Shown in pieces: positions 1-10,544 of a stretch of DNA of 64,000 nt. The stretch is from Caecibacteroides pullorum (GTDB lineage: Bacteria; Bacteroidota; Bacteroidia; Bacteroidales; Bacteroidaceae), in NCBI RefSeq assembly GCF_019239235.1, contig NZ_JAAZTS010000005.1, positions 103,408-167,407 of the forward strand, read 5' to 3'. Every line of letters begins with the position of its first letter. The first letter of the stretch is position 1. The position numbers were made by a program, and so were the translations under genes. The notes beneath the pieces were generated by a model. That model worked only from the letters and a program-made list of their open reading frames with translations. It was not told the DNA's origin and did no database searches.

Positions 1-1
1 T

Positions 2-472
2 AAATCGAGCTTTGGACGTGGAGGAATGCTGACCAAAACTCGTATAGCCCGTAAGGTTGCCGACGAAGGGATTACGGTCATCATCGCCAACGGCAAACGT
101 GACAATATCTTGACTGACTTGATAGAAAAACCTGAAGACACGCTCTGCACTCGCTTCGTGCCAGCACCGCAACCCGTCTCCAGCATCAAGAAATGGATTG
201 CACATAGCGAAGGATTCGCCAAAGGAGAGCTACACATCAACCCACGAGCCACCGAAATTATAGTTGCCGACAAAGCTGCCAGTATCCTACCGGTAGGTAT
301 CACAGACGTCAAAGGTGAGTTCGAGAAAGACGATATCGTCCGCATCATCAATGCAGAAGGAAAGCCAATTGGGGTCGGAAAAGCCAATTGCAGCTCAGAC
401 CAAGCCCGTGAAGTCATGGGCAAACACGGCGAGAAACCCATCATCCATTACGATTATCTATACATCGAATAA
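2..472 (+). CDS. proB: Glutamate 5-kinase, C-terminal part (cut by window edge)
   Basis: First step of proline synthesis: ATP-dependent phosphorylation of L-glutamate to gamma-glutamyl phosphate. The reading frame is open to the left edge, so the N-terminal kinase core is missing. The visible part starts with [11 protein letters not shown], the glycine-rich end of the kinase domain. It continues into a C-terminal PUA domain ([10 protein letters not shown]... [19 protein letters not shown]). The gene stops 16 bases before proA, and the pair would be co-transcribed. A methionine inside the visible stretch (base 26) is not the real start, because the conserved kinase sequence runs through it. 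The identification is firm; only the length is unknown. Confidence 0.93.
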   Translation, partial: KSSFGRGGMLTKTRIARKVADEGITVIIANGKRDNILTDLIEKPEDTLCTRFVPAPQPVSSIKKWIAHSEGFAKGELHINPRATEIIVADKAASILPVGITDVKGEFEKDDIVRIINAEGKPIGVGKANCSSDQAREVMGKHGEKPIIHYDYLYIE

Positions 473-488
473 CCACAAAAAAACAACA

Positions 489-1739
489 ATGAACCTGATC
501 CATACATTTGAAGCAGTACAAGAGGCCAGCCTACAATTATTGGAACTGACCGACAAAGATATCAACAAGATCCTGCATGCCGTAGCCGATGCCGCCATCG
601 AACAGACAGATTTCATTCTGTCTGAAAATCTTAAAGACTTGGATCGTATGAATCCGGCCAATCCCAAATATGATCGCCTGAAGCTCACGAAAGAGCGCCT
701 TCAAAGCATTGCCTCCGACATCCGCAACGTTGCCACCCTGCCCTCTCCGTTAGGTCGTACGCTGAAAGAAAACACACTGCCCAACGGGTTGCGCATTCGG
801 CGAGTCAGCGTTCCTTTTGGCGTCATAGGCATCATCTACGAAGCACGCCCCAACGTCAGCTTCGATGTTTTCTCACTCTGCCTGAAGAGTGGTAATGCCT
901 GCATCCTAAAGGGAGGAAGCGATGCCGACTGTTCGAACCGTGCTATCATCCACGTCATCCACCAGGTGCTGAAACATTTTCAACTCAATCCACACATTGT
1001 CGAACTCCTCCCCGCCACCCATGAAGCAACCGCCGAACTGCTCCATGCTAATCAATATGTAGACTTGCTAATCCCCCGCGGTAGCAGCAATCTCATCCAA
1101 TTCGTCCGCCAGAATGCTACAATCCCTGTTATTGAGACAGGTGCAGGCATCTGCCACACTTACTTCGATAAAGAAGGTGACTTGCAAAAGGGAACAGCCA
1201 TTATCAACAATGCCAAAACACGCCGCGTCAGTGTATGCAATGCCTTGGATTGCCTGATTGTCCACGCCAAACGCCTCCACGATCTGCCCCAACTTTGTGC
1301 GCCACTGGCCAACAGCCACGTCATCATCTGTGCTGACGCCCCTGCTTATGCCGCACTGCAAGGGAACTATCCACAAGAATTACTCAAAATGGCCACAGAT
1401 CAAGACTTTGGCACCGAATTTCTGGATTACAAAATGTCCATTAAAACCTGTAGTTCAATAGAGGGAGCGTTGAATCATATCCAACACTACAGTTCCAAAC
1501 ATAGCGAATGCATCGTGACAGAAAATCCGACGAATGCAGCCTTGTTCTGCCGCAAAGTAGATGCAGCCTGTGTCTACGTCAATGCCCCGACTTCATTTAC
1601 TGACGGAGCCCAATTCGGCTTAGGCGCAGAAATAGGCATCAGCACTCAAAAACTACATGCACGTGGCCCGATGGCTTTGGAAGAAATTACTACTTACAAG
1701 TGGATTATCGAAGGCAACGGACAAATCAGAAAGCCTTAG
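489..1739 (+). CDS. proA: Gamma-glutamyl phosphate reductase
   Basis: NADPH-dependent reduction of gamma-glutamyl phosphate to glutamate semialdehyde, the second step of proline synthesis, in the cytoplasm. The 416-residue protein has the usual family length. It shows the ALDH-superfamily Rossmann region ([24 protein letters not shown]), the catalytic cysteine segment ([17 protein letters not shown]) and the C-terminal [15 protein letters not shown] motif. The start at 489 is chosen because [14 protein letters not shown] begins the conserved domain and lies just after proB. The same frame is open further upstream, but there it only overlaps proB. The stop codon overlaps the stop of the convergent porin gene by four bases, so no separate terminator lies between them. 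Confidence 0.96.
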   Translation: MNLIHTFEAVQEASLQLLELTDKDINKILHAVADAAIEQTDFILSENLKDLDRMNPANPKYDRLKLTKERLQSIASDIRNVATLPSPLGRTLKENTLPNGLRIRRVSVPFGVIGIIYEARPNVSFDVFSLCLKSGNACILKGGSDADCSNRAIIHVIHQVLKHFQLNPHIVELLPATHEATAELLHANQYVDLLIPRGSSNLIQFVRQNATIPVIETGAGICHTYFDKEGDLQKGTAIINNAKTRRVSVCNALDCLIVHAKRLHDLPQLCAPLANSHVIICADAPAYAALQGNYPQELLKMATDQDFGTEFLDYKMSIKTCSSIEGALNHIQHYSSKHSECIVTENPTNAALFCRKVDAACVYVNAPTSFTDGAQFGLGAEIGISTQKLHARGPMALEEITTYKWIIEGNGQIRKP

Positions 1740-2914
1740 AAAACAGGAATGGTATAAACCAAACCCAACGAAATGCGCTGCGACGTATAGTCATCGGCTC
1801 CCAACGCACGAGCACGCGACGTCAGCCCATGATCTTTATACAACAGGTGCAGGTAGATACGCAATTCACTATTGTCCATCGGAAAGTACTCTGCGCACAG
1901 TTGTGCATTCCATGTGCGACGATAAAGGCCTTTCTCATAAGGGCCATTTGCTTTATACACGCCCCCTAATTCGTAAGCACCTTTTGCATACACATTCCAA
2001 TGTTTATGTACCCGATAATCGAAATTAAGAATAGTCGTAAAGTAATGGACATGCTGCGCCGTCACACCTCCATCAGCCAAAGTAGCAGACAGCTCACTGA
2101 TCAGCCCTTTCGTATCAATACCCTCACGTGAATACATAAAATCCGCATATGCCACAATAGGGCCTTTCTCCCACACATTACCAGCGGTCAGATAAAGAAT
2201 GTCACGTTTGTCGGCCAACTCTCCCCACGAAGCGGAATAACGCAAATTTAATCCTCTGTCGAAGAAATAACCATCCCAGTTGAGAGTAGAAAGTACAGGA
2301 ACTTTTACCTTGTTCACCCCTTCGGGAAGTCCATAGATAAAAGACTCCTCTCCCTTAGCAGCCGAATTATTCAGCACCTGTAAATTCAACCGTTGCGTAG
2401 GCGAAAAGATGATGGCTCCATTTAGACCTGCCTGATAACAATCAATATAGTTATTGAAATCACTGAATTCACGCACCCGAATTGCATTCACCCAATATTC
2501 ATAACCACTCAGCTGAATAGCCTGCTTTCCTACCGTCAACATAAAATGAGGATTCATCCGCCAGTCTACGTAAGCGCACTCTACAGAGGAAGACAGGTTG
2601 TCCACCGCACGAGGATTGCTGTACTTATTGAACGATTGCCTGAAATGATAAGCGAAATTTTTACCAAAATCTCCCAATAACTCCAAACGGACTCCATTGA
2701 TTTTAAATGCAGCCTCGTCCAACGAGCCATCTATGAAATTGGCTGCAGCAGACGTATAGAATTGTAAATTCATACTACTGGATGAAATGGATTTCCCACC
2801 TTTGGTGAAACGTTCGAGCAACGTCCGTCCTTCTTCAGGTTCAATAAGGGGATCTTGCGCCTGCACACTTGCACATCCTATCAGAAAGCAGGCCCATAAC
2901 AACGTCTTTTTCAT
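1736..2914 (-). CDS. OprO/OprP-type phosphate-selective porin-like outer membrane protein
   Basis: A 392-residue exported beta-barrel protein. The start ATG at 2914 gives a clean signal peptide ([19 protein letters not shown], cleavage after AQA/AQ). The body is rich in alternating aromatic and polar strands ([43 protein letters not shown]) and ends in a phenylalanine-terminated strand ([10 protein letters not shown]), as outer membrane barrels do. This pattern is typical of the 'phosphate-selective porin O and P' family of Bacteroidetes; the solute is not evident from sequence. It sits at the distal end of the A/B-antigen PUL, behind the GH109 terminator and with its own TATCTTTG box. It may therefore be independent of the PUL. 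Its stop overlaps the stop of proA. Confidence 0.78.
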   Translation of the reverse strand: MKKTLLWACFLIGCASVQAQDPLIEPEEGRTLLERFTKGGKSISSSSMNLQFYTSAAANFIDGSLDEAAFKINGVRLELLGDFGKNFAYHFRQSFNKYSNPRAVDNLSSSVECAYVDWRMNPHFMLTVGKQAIQLSGYEYWVNAIRVREFSDFNNYIDCYQAGLNGAIIFSPTQRLNLQVLNNSAAKGEESFIYGLPEGVNKVKVPVLSTLNWDGYFFDRGLNLRYSASWGELADKRDILYLTAGNVWEKGPIVAYADFMYSREGIDTKGLISELSATLADGGVTAQHVHYFTTILNFDYRVHKHWNVYAKGAYELGGVYKANGPYEKGLYRRTWNAQLCAEYFPMDNSELRIYLHLLYKDHGLTSRARALGADDYTSQRISLGLVYTIPVF

Positions 2915-2941
2915 TTCAGATCTTAATTTGGTCAGCATAGG

Positions 2942-2949
2942 CAAAGATA
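2942..2949 (-). promoter_or_regulatory. Bacteroides -7 box upstream of the porin gene
   Basis: TATCTTTG on the minus strand matches the Bacteroides sigma-ABfr -7 consensus TAnnTTTG and lies about 28 bases before the porin start codon. I see no clear -33 TTTG. The box directly follows the GH109 terminator, which supports separate transcription of the porin. Confidence 0.5.
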
Positions 2950-2951
2950 GT

Positions 2952-2976
2952 AAAAAAGCCGGACTAAGCCGGCTTT
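2952..2976 (-). terminator. Rho-independent terminator after GH109
   Basis: On the minus strand AAAGCCGG and CCGGCTTT form an 8-bp stem with a 6-base loop and run directly into a T tract. It lies 62 bases after the GH109 stop codon in the direction of transcription. Confidence 0.75.
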
Positions 2977-3038
2977 ATACTATAAAAAGATGGAATGGGA
3001 TAAAGATTCCATTGCTTTCCTATATGGAAAACTATGTT

Positions 3039-4586
3039 TTATTTACCTTCTTCTGCCCATTCTTTGGCACCTTGTTCTTTCAGCTTGGCAGTGAAAGCTT
3101 TAGCCTTCTCCATGCTGGCAGCCTCATCTTCGGGGCTTGCATAAGCGTGCTTGTAACCTTTCACTACATTCCATTCGCCACGAGTGAAGTCGGGGAATTC
3201 AACAGCAGCACAACCATTGTCCATAGACAATTCGCCCAGCTCGGCCAGACAGCACCATTCAGCCAGGTCATATACGTCCATATCCAAAGGCAGACCATTC
3301 TGCAAGCAGTATACCAGACGGCTGTCCATGATGAAGTCCATACCACCGTGACCACCTACTTCCTTAGCCATCTCACCATATTTCTTCAGGATGGGGTGCT
3401 GATATTTCTCTACCAGTGCCTTCATGTCAGCGTCAGACATGAAACCATGTGCGCTCAGGTCATCAACCTTAGGCTGTACACCAGAAGCACTCAGCTGAGC
3501 TGCATCGAGAGCATAACCTTCTACAGGATATTTATTGGCAAAGCCTTTAGTACCAGTCAGCTGATACAGACGGTTGTAAGGCTGAGGAGTCATCACGTTG
3601 TGCTGGATTTCAATCACTTTACCATTGGCAGTGCGGATCAACGTCGTAGTGTGGTCGCCGTTACGGAAGTTGTTGCAGGTAGAGTCTGTTCTTTCTTCAA
3701 CCAATGCCTTACCGATAACAGATTTGGTATCCATAGCTACCAGCGTAGTCATACGGTCACCACGGTGGATATCAAGCGCCTGTGCAACAGGACCAAGGCC
3801 GTGAGTAGCGTATACGTCGCCACGATGACGCATGTTGTAGTCCAGACGCCAGCCCAGCTTGTCGCCTTCGCCGTTCTTCCAATAGTAATCCCAGAATTCG
3901 CTCAAGTTATGGATATAAGCACCTTGTGCACGGATCACTTCGCCGAACACACCATTCTGAGCCATGTTCAGGGTGTTCATTTCAAACCAGTCATAGCAGC
4001 AGTTCTCCAGAATCATACAGTGCTTACGATTTTTTTCACTCAGATCTATCAACTCCCAGCATTCCTTCAAGTTCATGGCAGAAGGTACTTCAATAGCGAC
4101 GTTCTTGCCGTTCTCCAACGCACACTTGGCGATGGGAAAGTGGTGCAACCAGTCAGCGGCAATGTAAACCAAGTCAATATCATCACGTTTGCAGAGCTCT
4201 TCATAGCCATTGGCACCTGAATAAATGGCAGCCTTCGGCAAAGAAGCCTTCTTCAGAATCTGCTGGCAAGCCTCAGCACGCTTTTGCTCATAATCACAAA
4301 GAGCTACAATCTGAGTACCAGGGATATAAGTAAAACGAGCGACAGCACCCGGGCCACGCATACCCAAGCCGACAAAACCTACACGTACCACCTCCATTTT
4401 CGGAGTAGTCAGTCCCAATACGCTTTGCTGTCCGGCAGGACGCTCAGGTGTTTTCACTACGATAGTTCCATTCTTCCATTCCCACTGCGTACCCTTATCG
4501 TTCGTCTGAACGGTAGAGGTCGACTGTGTAGAGCATGCGCCCAATGCAAGGCACATGGCCAACAGTAATGTTCCAATTTTTTTCAT
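3039..4586 (-). CDS. GH109 alpha-N-acetylgalactosaminidase (Gfo/Idh/MocA fold lipoprotein)
   Basis: NAD-dependent retaining glycosidase that removes terminal alpha-GalNAc, for example from blood group A structures. The 515-residue precursor has a lipoprotein signal (MKKIGTLLLAMCLALGAC, lipobox LGAC). A Rossmann NAD-binding start follows (RVGFVGLGMRGPGAV), then PGTQIVALCDYEQKRAE. Family blocks include ENCCYDWFEMNTLNMAQ, the HRGDVYATHGLGPVAQ segment that holds the catalytic histidine, and VGGHGGMDFIMD with VYDLAEWCCL near the C-terminus. These blocks separate GH109 from ordinary dehydrogenases. An acidic, lysine-rich tail of about 35 residues closes the protein. The gene has its own upstream -7 box and downstream terminator. 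With GH110 nearby, A/B antigen degradation is the likely role. The enzyme class is firm; the natural substrate is inference. Confidence 0.9.
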   Translation of the reverse strand: MKKIGTLLLAMCLALGACSTQSTSTVQTNDKGTQWEWKNGTIVVKTPERPAGQQSVLGLTTPKMEVVRVGFVGLGMRGPGAVARFTYIPGTQIVALCDYEQKRAEACQQILKKASLPKAAIYSGANGYEELCKRDDIDLVYIAADWLHHFPIAKCALENGKNVAIEVPSAMNLKECWELIDLSEKNRKHCMILENCCYDWFEMNTLNMAQNGVFGEVIRAQGAYIHNLSEFWDYYWKNGEGDKLGWRLDYNMRHRGDVYATHGLGPVAQALDIHRGDRMTTLVAMDTKSVIGKALVEERTDSTCNNFRNGDHTTTLIRTANGKVIEIQHNVMTPQPYNRLYQLTGTKGFANKYPVEGYALDAAQLSASGVQPKVDDLSAHGFMSDADMKALVEKYQHPILKKYGEMAKEVGGHGGMDFIMDSRLVYCLQNGLPLDMDVYDLAEWCCLAELGELSMDNGCAAVEFPDFTRGEWNVVKGYKHAYASPEDEAASMEKAKAFTAKLKEQGAKEWAEEGK

Positions 4587-4694
4587 AAATGGTTTTAATT
4601 TAAAAGTTAAAGAATAAAAATGTTGTATCTATTTCAAGAGGAGAGAGGGTACGCCATTTTACATGTGTACACCCCTTCCTTTATTCACATGTTG

Positions 4695-4702
4695 CAAAGA
4701 TA
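4695..4702 (-). promoter_or_regulatory. Bacteroides -7 box upstream of GH109
   Basis: TATCTTTG on the minus strand lies between the end of the GH31 remnant and the GH109 start, giving a leader of about 100 bases. A CAAA on the plus strand 16 bases further up could be a closely spaced -33 TTTG. It would allow GH109 to be expressed even though the GH31 gene upstream is broken. Confidence 0.5.
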
Positions 4703-4742
4703 GGCATTACTTGTCGATCAAACAAGAAGATGCCTCTCTTTT

Positions 4743-7700
4743 TCAGAACTTTCTGACCTCCATTCGTTTATTTACCAAGAAACCATCTTTTGCCTGCAGG
4801 TCGAACTTCACATTTCGATTGGCCTTCAGTTTAATGACAAACAGGTCACAATCGCCTTCCAGCGTCTCACGATTACCGAGATTGACAAAGGTCGGATACA
4901 ATGCTTTCTCACCACTGGTATGAAGACGGTCGTTCGTCATATTATGCATATCCTTGACGGCACCTGCCTCAATTCCTACAAATTCGTAATCGGCAGGATT
5001 GTAAGGAAGAGCAAAACTCAAAGCATTGACAGCCTTCAGTCCTATACCTTTTACCTGGATTTCAACCGTCTCGCCCTTCGTATATGAGCGCTTAGCTGTG
5101 GTCAGCGTAATATTGCCTTCTACTTTTTCCACATTCCGAGCATGTGCACCACCTTCCAAGCGGGTAGCCACTGCAGAGATATCATAAGCATCGATCAGGC
5201 CGTTTACATTCAAGTCGCCACGACTGATATATCCTTCGAAATCGGAATCACCTCTTCTCAAACCTGTGTAATTGGTATACGAAGTCAGGTCGTTCTCGTC
5301 AATCTTTTTATCATTGTTGATGTCGCCCGGCAGATAGCTTTCTGTGCCTGGCACCTTAAACACATAGATCTCGCGTCCAGAACCGTAGTCGCCTACAGCC
5401 TCTGTCACACTCATCTTGATGTAACGAACTGTCGGTTTCTGTCCGAAGTTGAAAATCTTCGTCTCATTGTCACGCTTCCAATCAAAAGCACCTGCTTCTG
5501 TCCAGTTCTCCTTATCCATGCTATAGTAGATCGTTCCTTTCAACAACGTTCCGTTGCCGGCATTGTCACGAGGCAGATAATGAAGTTTTTCTATCTGATT
5601 GATAGAACGCAAATCAATAATCAAATCGAACGGTACAGCTTTTTCATTGTACTTCGTATGCCAAATCTCACCTTCTTCAAAATCAAACAGTTTTCGAATC
5701 GAATTCCCCTGATTAGGTACAGAGGTTTCACCCATCATACCTGTAATCGCAAATTCCAACGGGTTCTGTTTCGTGGTAGCACTGCATTCTGCCCAATCAG
5801 ATACACCCTCCTTATTTACAGCACGTACTTTGAAAGAATAAGCGGTTTCTGCCTTCAGACCTTCAAACAGCAGTTCGGTTTCGCGAATGGTAGTATAAAG
5901 CATACCATCGAACTCTATTTCATAGAAATCAGCATTTTCAACTTTCGCCCATGTGGGTTTCAACGTATAAGCTTCGGTGTTTTCATCAGAAATCTGTGGC
6001 TGAGGAGCAAGCAATGTTCCTGTCGAAATGCGATACTTGTCAGCAGGAGCAAAGGCAAAACCTTTCACCGTCAAAGTAGTAGTAGCGGCCGTAATGTCCG
6101 AAGCAGCCAGTTTCACCAGCAATTGAGGGTTCTTTGTTATCACCTCTTTGGCAAAATCACTGCCTGGCGTCGCAAACTGGTTCAAATTAGGAGACTGATT
6201 GTAGAAATACACATTCTCGCCCGCCTTGAATGCTTCCAATGAAGTAACTTCAGTGAGCTTAATCTTGTTTTTACCAACATTGGCTACAATCTTCTTCGGC
6301 TTCTCAGTGACATTGATTCGGAATTCAGTGGCCTTCTCCTTTACCAAGCCTTTGAAATCACCCTGCGCAGGATGGATTGTAACCTGTAACTCACCCTTTT
6401 CATTCACATCCAATTCAATCAACGTAGTCGTAAATTTACCCGCACGATATTCTTCCGACACGCCATCGTCATCGTACTCTGTAAACGACGAATAGCCATA
6501 AGGATACAATTCATAGATACGCAGATGCTGATCTATCTCATGCACATTGTTGTTCGGATTTGCCATTGGGATAATAGCTCCTTTCTTCACAAACACAGGA
6601 AACTTCCAAAGCGGTGAAGCAAAGTTATTAATGATACAGCCACCCTGATAGACATCACCAGAGAAATAGTCAACCCACTCACCTTCTGGCAAATAAATTC
6701 CATTACGAACATCATTACCCTGTCCATCAGCCTTCGTAGCTTGATAAATCGGAGCAACCAAGAAATAAGGGCCATACAGATATTGGTATTGGGTAGACTT
6801 ACCCCATGTATAGGCATTAGGATATTCAAGGAACATCGCACGAATCATAGGCAAGCCATCTACTGATTCCCGTGCTATACTATAAGTATAGGGCATCAAT
6901 TCCGACTTTAACTTCAGGTACCAACGATTGATAGAAGTGGCAGGCTCACCCAAAGCATGCGGATATTTTTCATTTGCTCCCCAGCCGTCCATGTTCAGCT
7001 GCATAGGAGTAAAGGTTTTCCACTGGAAATCACGGGTATTTACTACCAAGTTCTTTCCACCGAAAATACCGTCCATATCTGAAGAAATATTAGGATTACC
7101 CGAAAGGCCTGAACCAATATAGGTTGGGATGTGAAAACGGATGTACTCCCAGTTACCACCAGTCTGGTCACCCGACCATAACCCTGCATAACGTTGAGTA
7201 CCAGCCCAACCATCCAAGCTGATGATGAAAGGACGTGCATTATTGCCATAATAAGGCATGATTTGTGCCACATCCGTAATACCGTTCAATCCGAATGAAT
7301 AACCGGCACCTACCCAAGCGACATCCGTCTTCAGCACGCGCACACCTGCATCTCTCACTTCTTTAACAATATCACGTTGAAGCAACGCCTCAACCCCTTC
7401 TTTCGGATGCAAGTCCGACTGAGTCCAAAGGCCTATCTCCACTCCATTCTTGTGGGCATAGTCTGTCAGGCTCTTCAAGTTCTGAATATTACCGTCCAGC
7501 GTACCTGTCTGTCCATAACCGGCACCATATCCGTCATTAGGGAAGCAACCAGCCCAAAGGCATATCATGATTCTTATATCGATCAATCACCGCACGAGCC
7601 GAGAACTGATAATTGTTCTTTTCGCCATTCAATGACTCCTTGATACCGCCATTGTCTTTTTGACTTTCCTTATAACGCTTCCCGTCTTCAAACAAGATGC

Positions 7701-8606
7701 CATTCTCATCTTCTTTCCAGTAGTCACGATTGTAAGCATTCAGATGGCCCTGATAGAAACCAAATTTCGGTATCAGTACAGGATTTCCTGTCAGTTGATA
7801 AAAATCATTCAACAAAGGTACAGCCCCCTCATTGACCATCACGAAGAGATCCAAATAATCTGTTTGATGAGACAACTTGACAACTCCAGCTACTTCACGT
7901 CCGAAATCATAAACTCCTTTTTTAAACGTATGCCACATGATGCCATAACCGTTTGTCGACCAATAAAAAGGATTTGGGGACGCCACACCACCATCCGTCC
8001 AACTATTCTGATTTTCAATGGCAATAGATCGCCATTTATGGGAGAAACGTCCATTCTGTACACCTCCGCCATAGAAATATTCATCAGGTTGCTCTTTCAG
8101 TTTCAATGTAACCATATCCTTTTCGAACACGATAGGCTCCACTTCTTCAATCACAACCTTTCCGTTTTCCCAATTGACTACCTTCATCAATGTCGTATTC
8201 TTATCAAACACGATCTTGATTCTCTCCGTAGCCACCGACAATTGTCCAGACTCATCTTGTAAATCCAATCCTACAATAGATTTACGTGGCTGGCCCACCA
8301 AAATTTTGCTTCCGGCTCAGCTTGGGGATCACGAATGACACCTCCCGCATTGTCCTGAAACATTCTGAAAATATTCTCCCCATAAAAATCGAGCGTCATG
8401 CGCTGATTGTTTGAAAAGAGAATTTCTACCGTAGTCGGATTGATTTGGACAGCTCCGACAATTTATATCGCAGCCTGTTGTGTAGCCTCGACACCGTTTT
8501 TTTCATTACACACAGCTTGAGCTTCCTGCTGAGGAGATAATAATAGTAAAGCCAATGCTAAAGGCATCGCTTTCCAACGCTCAAGATTACCATAAAAGTT
8601 TCTCAT
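4743..8606 (-). pseudogene. Broken GH31 glycosidase with F5/8C, dockerin-like and cohesin-like modules
   Basis: Read from ATG 8606, an N-terminal signal-like stretch (PLALALLLLSPQQEAQA) leads to a TAA at 8463-8465 (codon 48). The frame continues (IVGAVQINPTTVEILFSNNQ) to an A-tract at 8304-8307, where one base is missing. It then reads as a GH31 N-terminal domain to 7540, where one extra T ends the frame at TAA 7537. From there the last frame runs intact to 4743. It contains the catalytic barrel with KTDVAWVGAGY (nucleophile Asp) and WSGDQTGGNW (likely acid/base), a FN3-like domain, an F5/8C (CBM32) domain, a dockerin-like repeat (PGDINNDKKIDENDL, RGDLNVNGLIDAYD) and a cohesin-like C-terminus. 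The motif set resembles the GH31 group known as alpha-N-acetylgalactosaminidases, which suits the GH110/GH109 setting. Three independent lesions make a functional product unlikely. Confidence 0.85.
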
Positions 8607-8653
8607 GCTATACGAGTTTTATAATTTAAGTTAGAAGTTACTCACATTTTATT

Positions 8654-10441
8654 TTATTCTGAAATGGATACACGATTCACCTTTTCCAACCAAAAGCGAT
8701 TTCTGTTAAAATGAAAAGGAGGATATTCCGTATTTGTTTTTATCGTATTGTTCCGAAAGACAAGACCATCTACGGATTTTACATAGAGGATTGGGGCATC
8801 AAACGTATCGAATACATTGTTTTCTATCACAATGCCTCCCTCTTTCCCTCCATGAAAATAAGCTTGTTGCTTCTCCAGTTCAGGAATCTCCGGATAGATA
8901 GAAATCACAGCATTGGTAAACTGATACATACTGGTCAACGCATTGATAAAATGATTGTTCCGTATCTGAACATTGCGACAAGCCCCTGTCTCAAACCATC
9001 CGTTACAATCCCCACAAAGCAAAATGGCTGTTCCTGATGTATGATCAAATGTATTGTTTTCGACAATTGTCTCGCGAGGCGTACTGAACAAAGCACCACG
9101 CGCCCGATTGTTGCGAATAAGATTACCCGAAAACAAGACTTCTGGAGACCAAGTCAAATTCTCAATACCAAAGCTTCCCTTTTCATCAATACAGGCCTCT
9201 ACAGGCTTCTCAAAACTTATCAGAAATTCGCGAGCTCCTTCTATACAGTCCTTATCATAAGGGGTGATAGCCGTAATTTTATTTTTGGTACCGATCAATT
9301 CCATGGTCGTTGAACGGATAAACTGTACTTCGTCACCTGTACGTCCCCATTCAAAACCCCAAGACTGGTCATGCATATAACGCCCCACCAAGGTGTACTC
9401 ATCCTTACGGTCGATTACTTTCAAGTAAGTGCCGTGCACATTTATCGCATTATCCATCATCCCCTCGTACAACCCGTTACATGAAATGATCTTTCCCTTG
9501 CAACCCGAAAAGTGGGTAGCATCCGCTTGAGTCGTAAAATAGCGAGGATCCTCCTCCCCTTTTAGGCACACACGGAATTTCTCGAGCGTTACATTTTCAC
9601 ATACTTGGGCCAACAGGCCCATTCCTTCTGCATAATGTACCTGTATATTTTCCAGACGGGTATTAAGATTGTGCGAAAGGAAAATACCCGGAGTGGGACG
9701 TCCCCATCCACGCATCACAAATATCGTTCCCGGTACCAGTTTACTGTCTTTCCAGTTCGGTGCCAACACACATCCATCTGATGTCAAAGAAGCTCCCTTG
9801 GTATTGCATCCACGATCACCAGCATTGTAGACAATCCGTCTTGTATCCTTTTCAAAAGGAATTCCCCAACTATGTCTTACTGTCCATCCATCGCCATAAG
9901 CTTCAAAGACACTATCTTTAGCTATACGATATTTCACCCAAGGAGCTGGACGGAAAGTAATCCCTTGTTCCTGATCGTTCTTCACAATCTCCACTTGTGC
10001 GATATGTGGATTTGCAAAATCAATACTGAAATTCTTTAAAACACAATTCTCTGAATGCACTAGAGAAATCGGCAACATTCTACCATGAAAGACAAATGAA
10101 GCTCCACCGCCATCCAATGTCAGATGCTTCATCCCTTCCAAAGGAAGACCAACCTTTTTCGGATTGTCCTGATCGTGATTAGATATATAGTACACCCTTA
10201 TAGCCGCCCCTTTCTCATGAAAATGATAGGTACCTGGATGAAAACGGATCACAATACTGTCACCCTCCTCATATTCGGCATTGATTTTTTTCAGCAGGCT
10301 CTGCCAGGTAGCAGAAATATTTTTCGAGCTGTTGGCCTTCATGCCAAAATCGGCCACATCATACACTCTAATTTCCTGAGCGCAGACAACAGAGGTTAAC
10401 AATAGTCCTAACAATAAGTACAGCCCCTTCTGTTTATTCAT
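8654..10441 (-). CDS. glaB: GH110 alpha-1,3-galactosidase B
   Basis: Removes terminal alpha-1,3-linked galactose. The GlaB subgroup is known to act on both blood group B and linear alpha-1,3-Gal structures. The 595-residue exported protein has a signal peptide (LYLLLGLLLTSVVCAQ) and a right-handed parallel beta-helix. Highly characteristic GH110 blocks are visible: YYISNHDQDNPKKVGLPLEG, VLKNFSIDFANPHIAQV, PGTIFVMRGWGRPTPGIF, DATHFSGCKGKIISCNGLYE, GMMDNAINVHGTYLKVI, YMHDQSWGFEWGRTGDEV and GTAILLCGDCNGWFETGACR. It is full length. It lies 47 bases upstream of the GH31 remnant, probably in one transcript with it, and downstream of the SusCD operon terminator. Function is assigned by strong family resemblance. 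The B-antigen role follows from family knowledge plus context. Confidence 0.93.
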   Translation of the reverse strand: MNKQKGLYLLLGLLLTSVVCAQEIRVYDVADFGMKANSSKNISATWQSLLKKINAEYEEGDSIVIRFHPGTYHFHEKGAAIRVYYISNHDQDNPKKVGLPLEGMKHLTLDGGGASFVFHGRMLPISLVHSENCVLKNFSIDFANPHIAQVEIVKNDQEQGITFRPAPWVKYRIAKDSVFEAYGDGWTVRHSWGIPFEKDTRRIVYNAGDRGCNTKGASLTSDGCVLAPNWKDSKLVPGTIFVMRGWGRPTPGIFLSHNLNTRLENIQVHYAEGMGLLAQVCENVTLEKFRVCLKGEEDPRYFTTQADATHFSGCKGKIISCNGLYEGMMDNAINVHGTYLKVIDRKDEYTLVGRYMHDQSWGFEWGRTGDEVQFIRSTTMELIGTKNKITAITPYDKDCIEGAREFLISFEKPVEACIDEKGSFGIENLTWSPEVLFSGNLIRNNRARGALFSTPRETIVENNTFDHTSGTAILLCGDCNGWFETGACRNVQIRNNHFINALTSMYQFTNAVISIYPEIPELEKQQAYFHGGKEGGIVIENNVFDTFDAPILYVKSVDGLVFRNNTIKTNTEYPPFHFNRNRFWLEKVNRVSISE

Positions 10442-10466
10442 GATCTTTAGATTCAGTTAGATTTAT

Positions 10467-10501
10467 AAAAAGAGGATGTCTGAACCTATCGGACATCCTC
10501 T
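10467..10501 (-). terminator. Terminator ending the SusC-SusD-SGBP operon
   Basis: On the minus strand AGAGGATGTC and GACATCCTCT form a 10-bp stem with an 11-base loop, followed by TTTTT. It lies 43 bases after the stop of the F5/8C lipoprotein. A TATCTTTG box (10503-10510, minus) sits immediately before the stem, so a GH110 transcript starting there would contain only part of the hairpin. Confidence 0.7.
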
Positions 10502-10544
10502 GCAAAGATACTTAGATTTTAAAAAGGTAGAAGAAATTATGGCT

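Noticed and set aside
315..488. Longer start for proA inside proB
   Set aside because: The extra 58 residues overlap the proB PUA domain in another frame and do not match the ProA N-terminus.
2787..4220. Plus-strand open frame of 477 codons opposite GH109 and the porin
   Set aside because: It is antisense to the conserved GH109 coding region and has no recognisable domain.
7537..7586. Programmed frameshift joining the two GH31 halves
   Set aside because: There is no slippery heptamer or downstream structure at the break, and the gene has a second indel and an in-frame stop as well, so decay explains it better.
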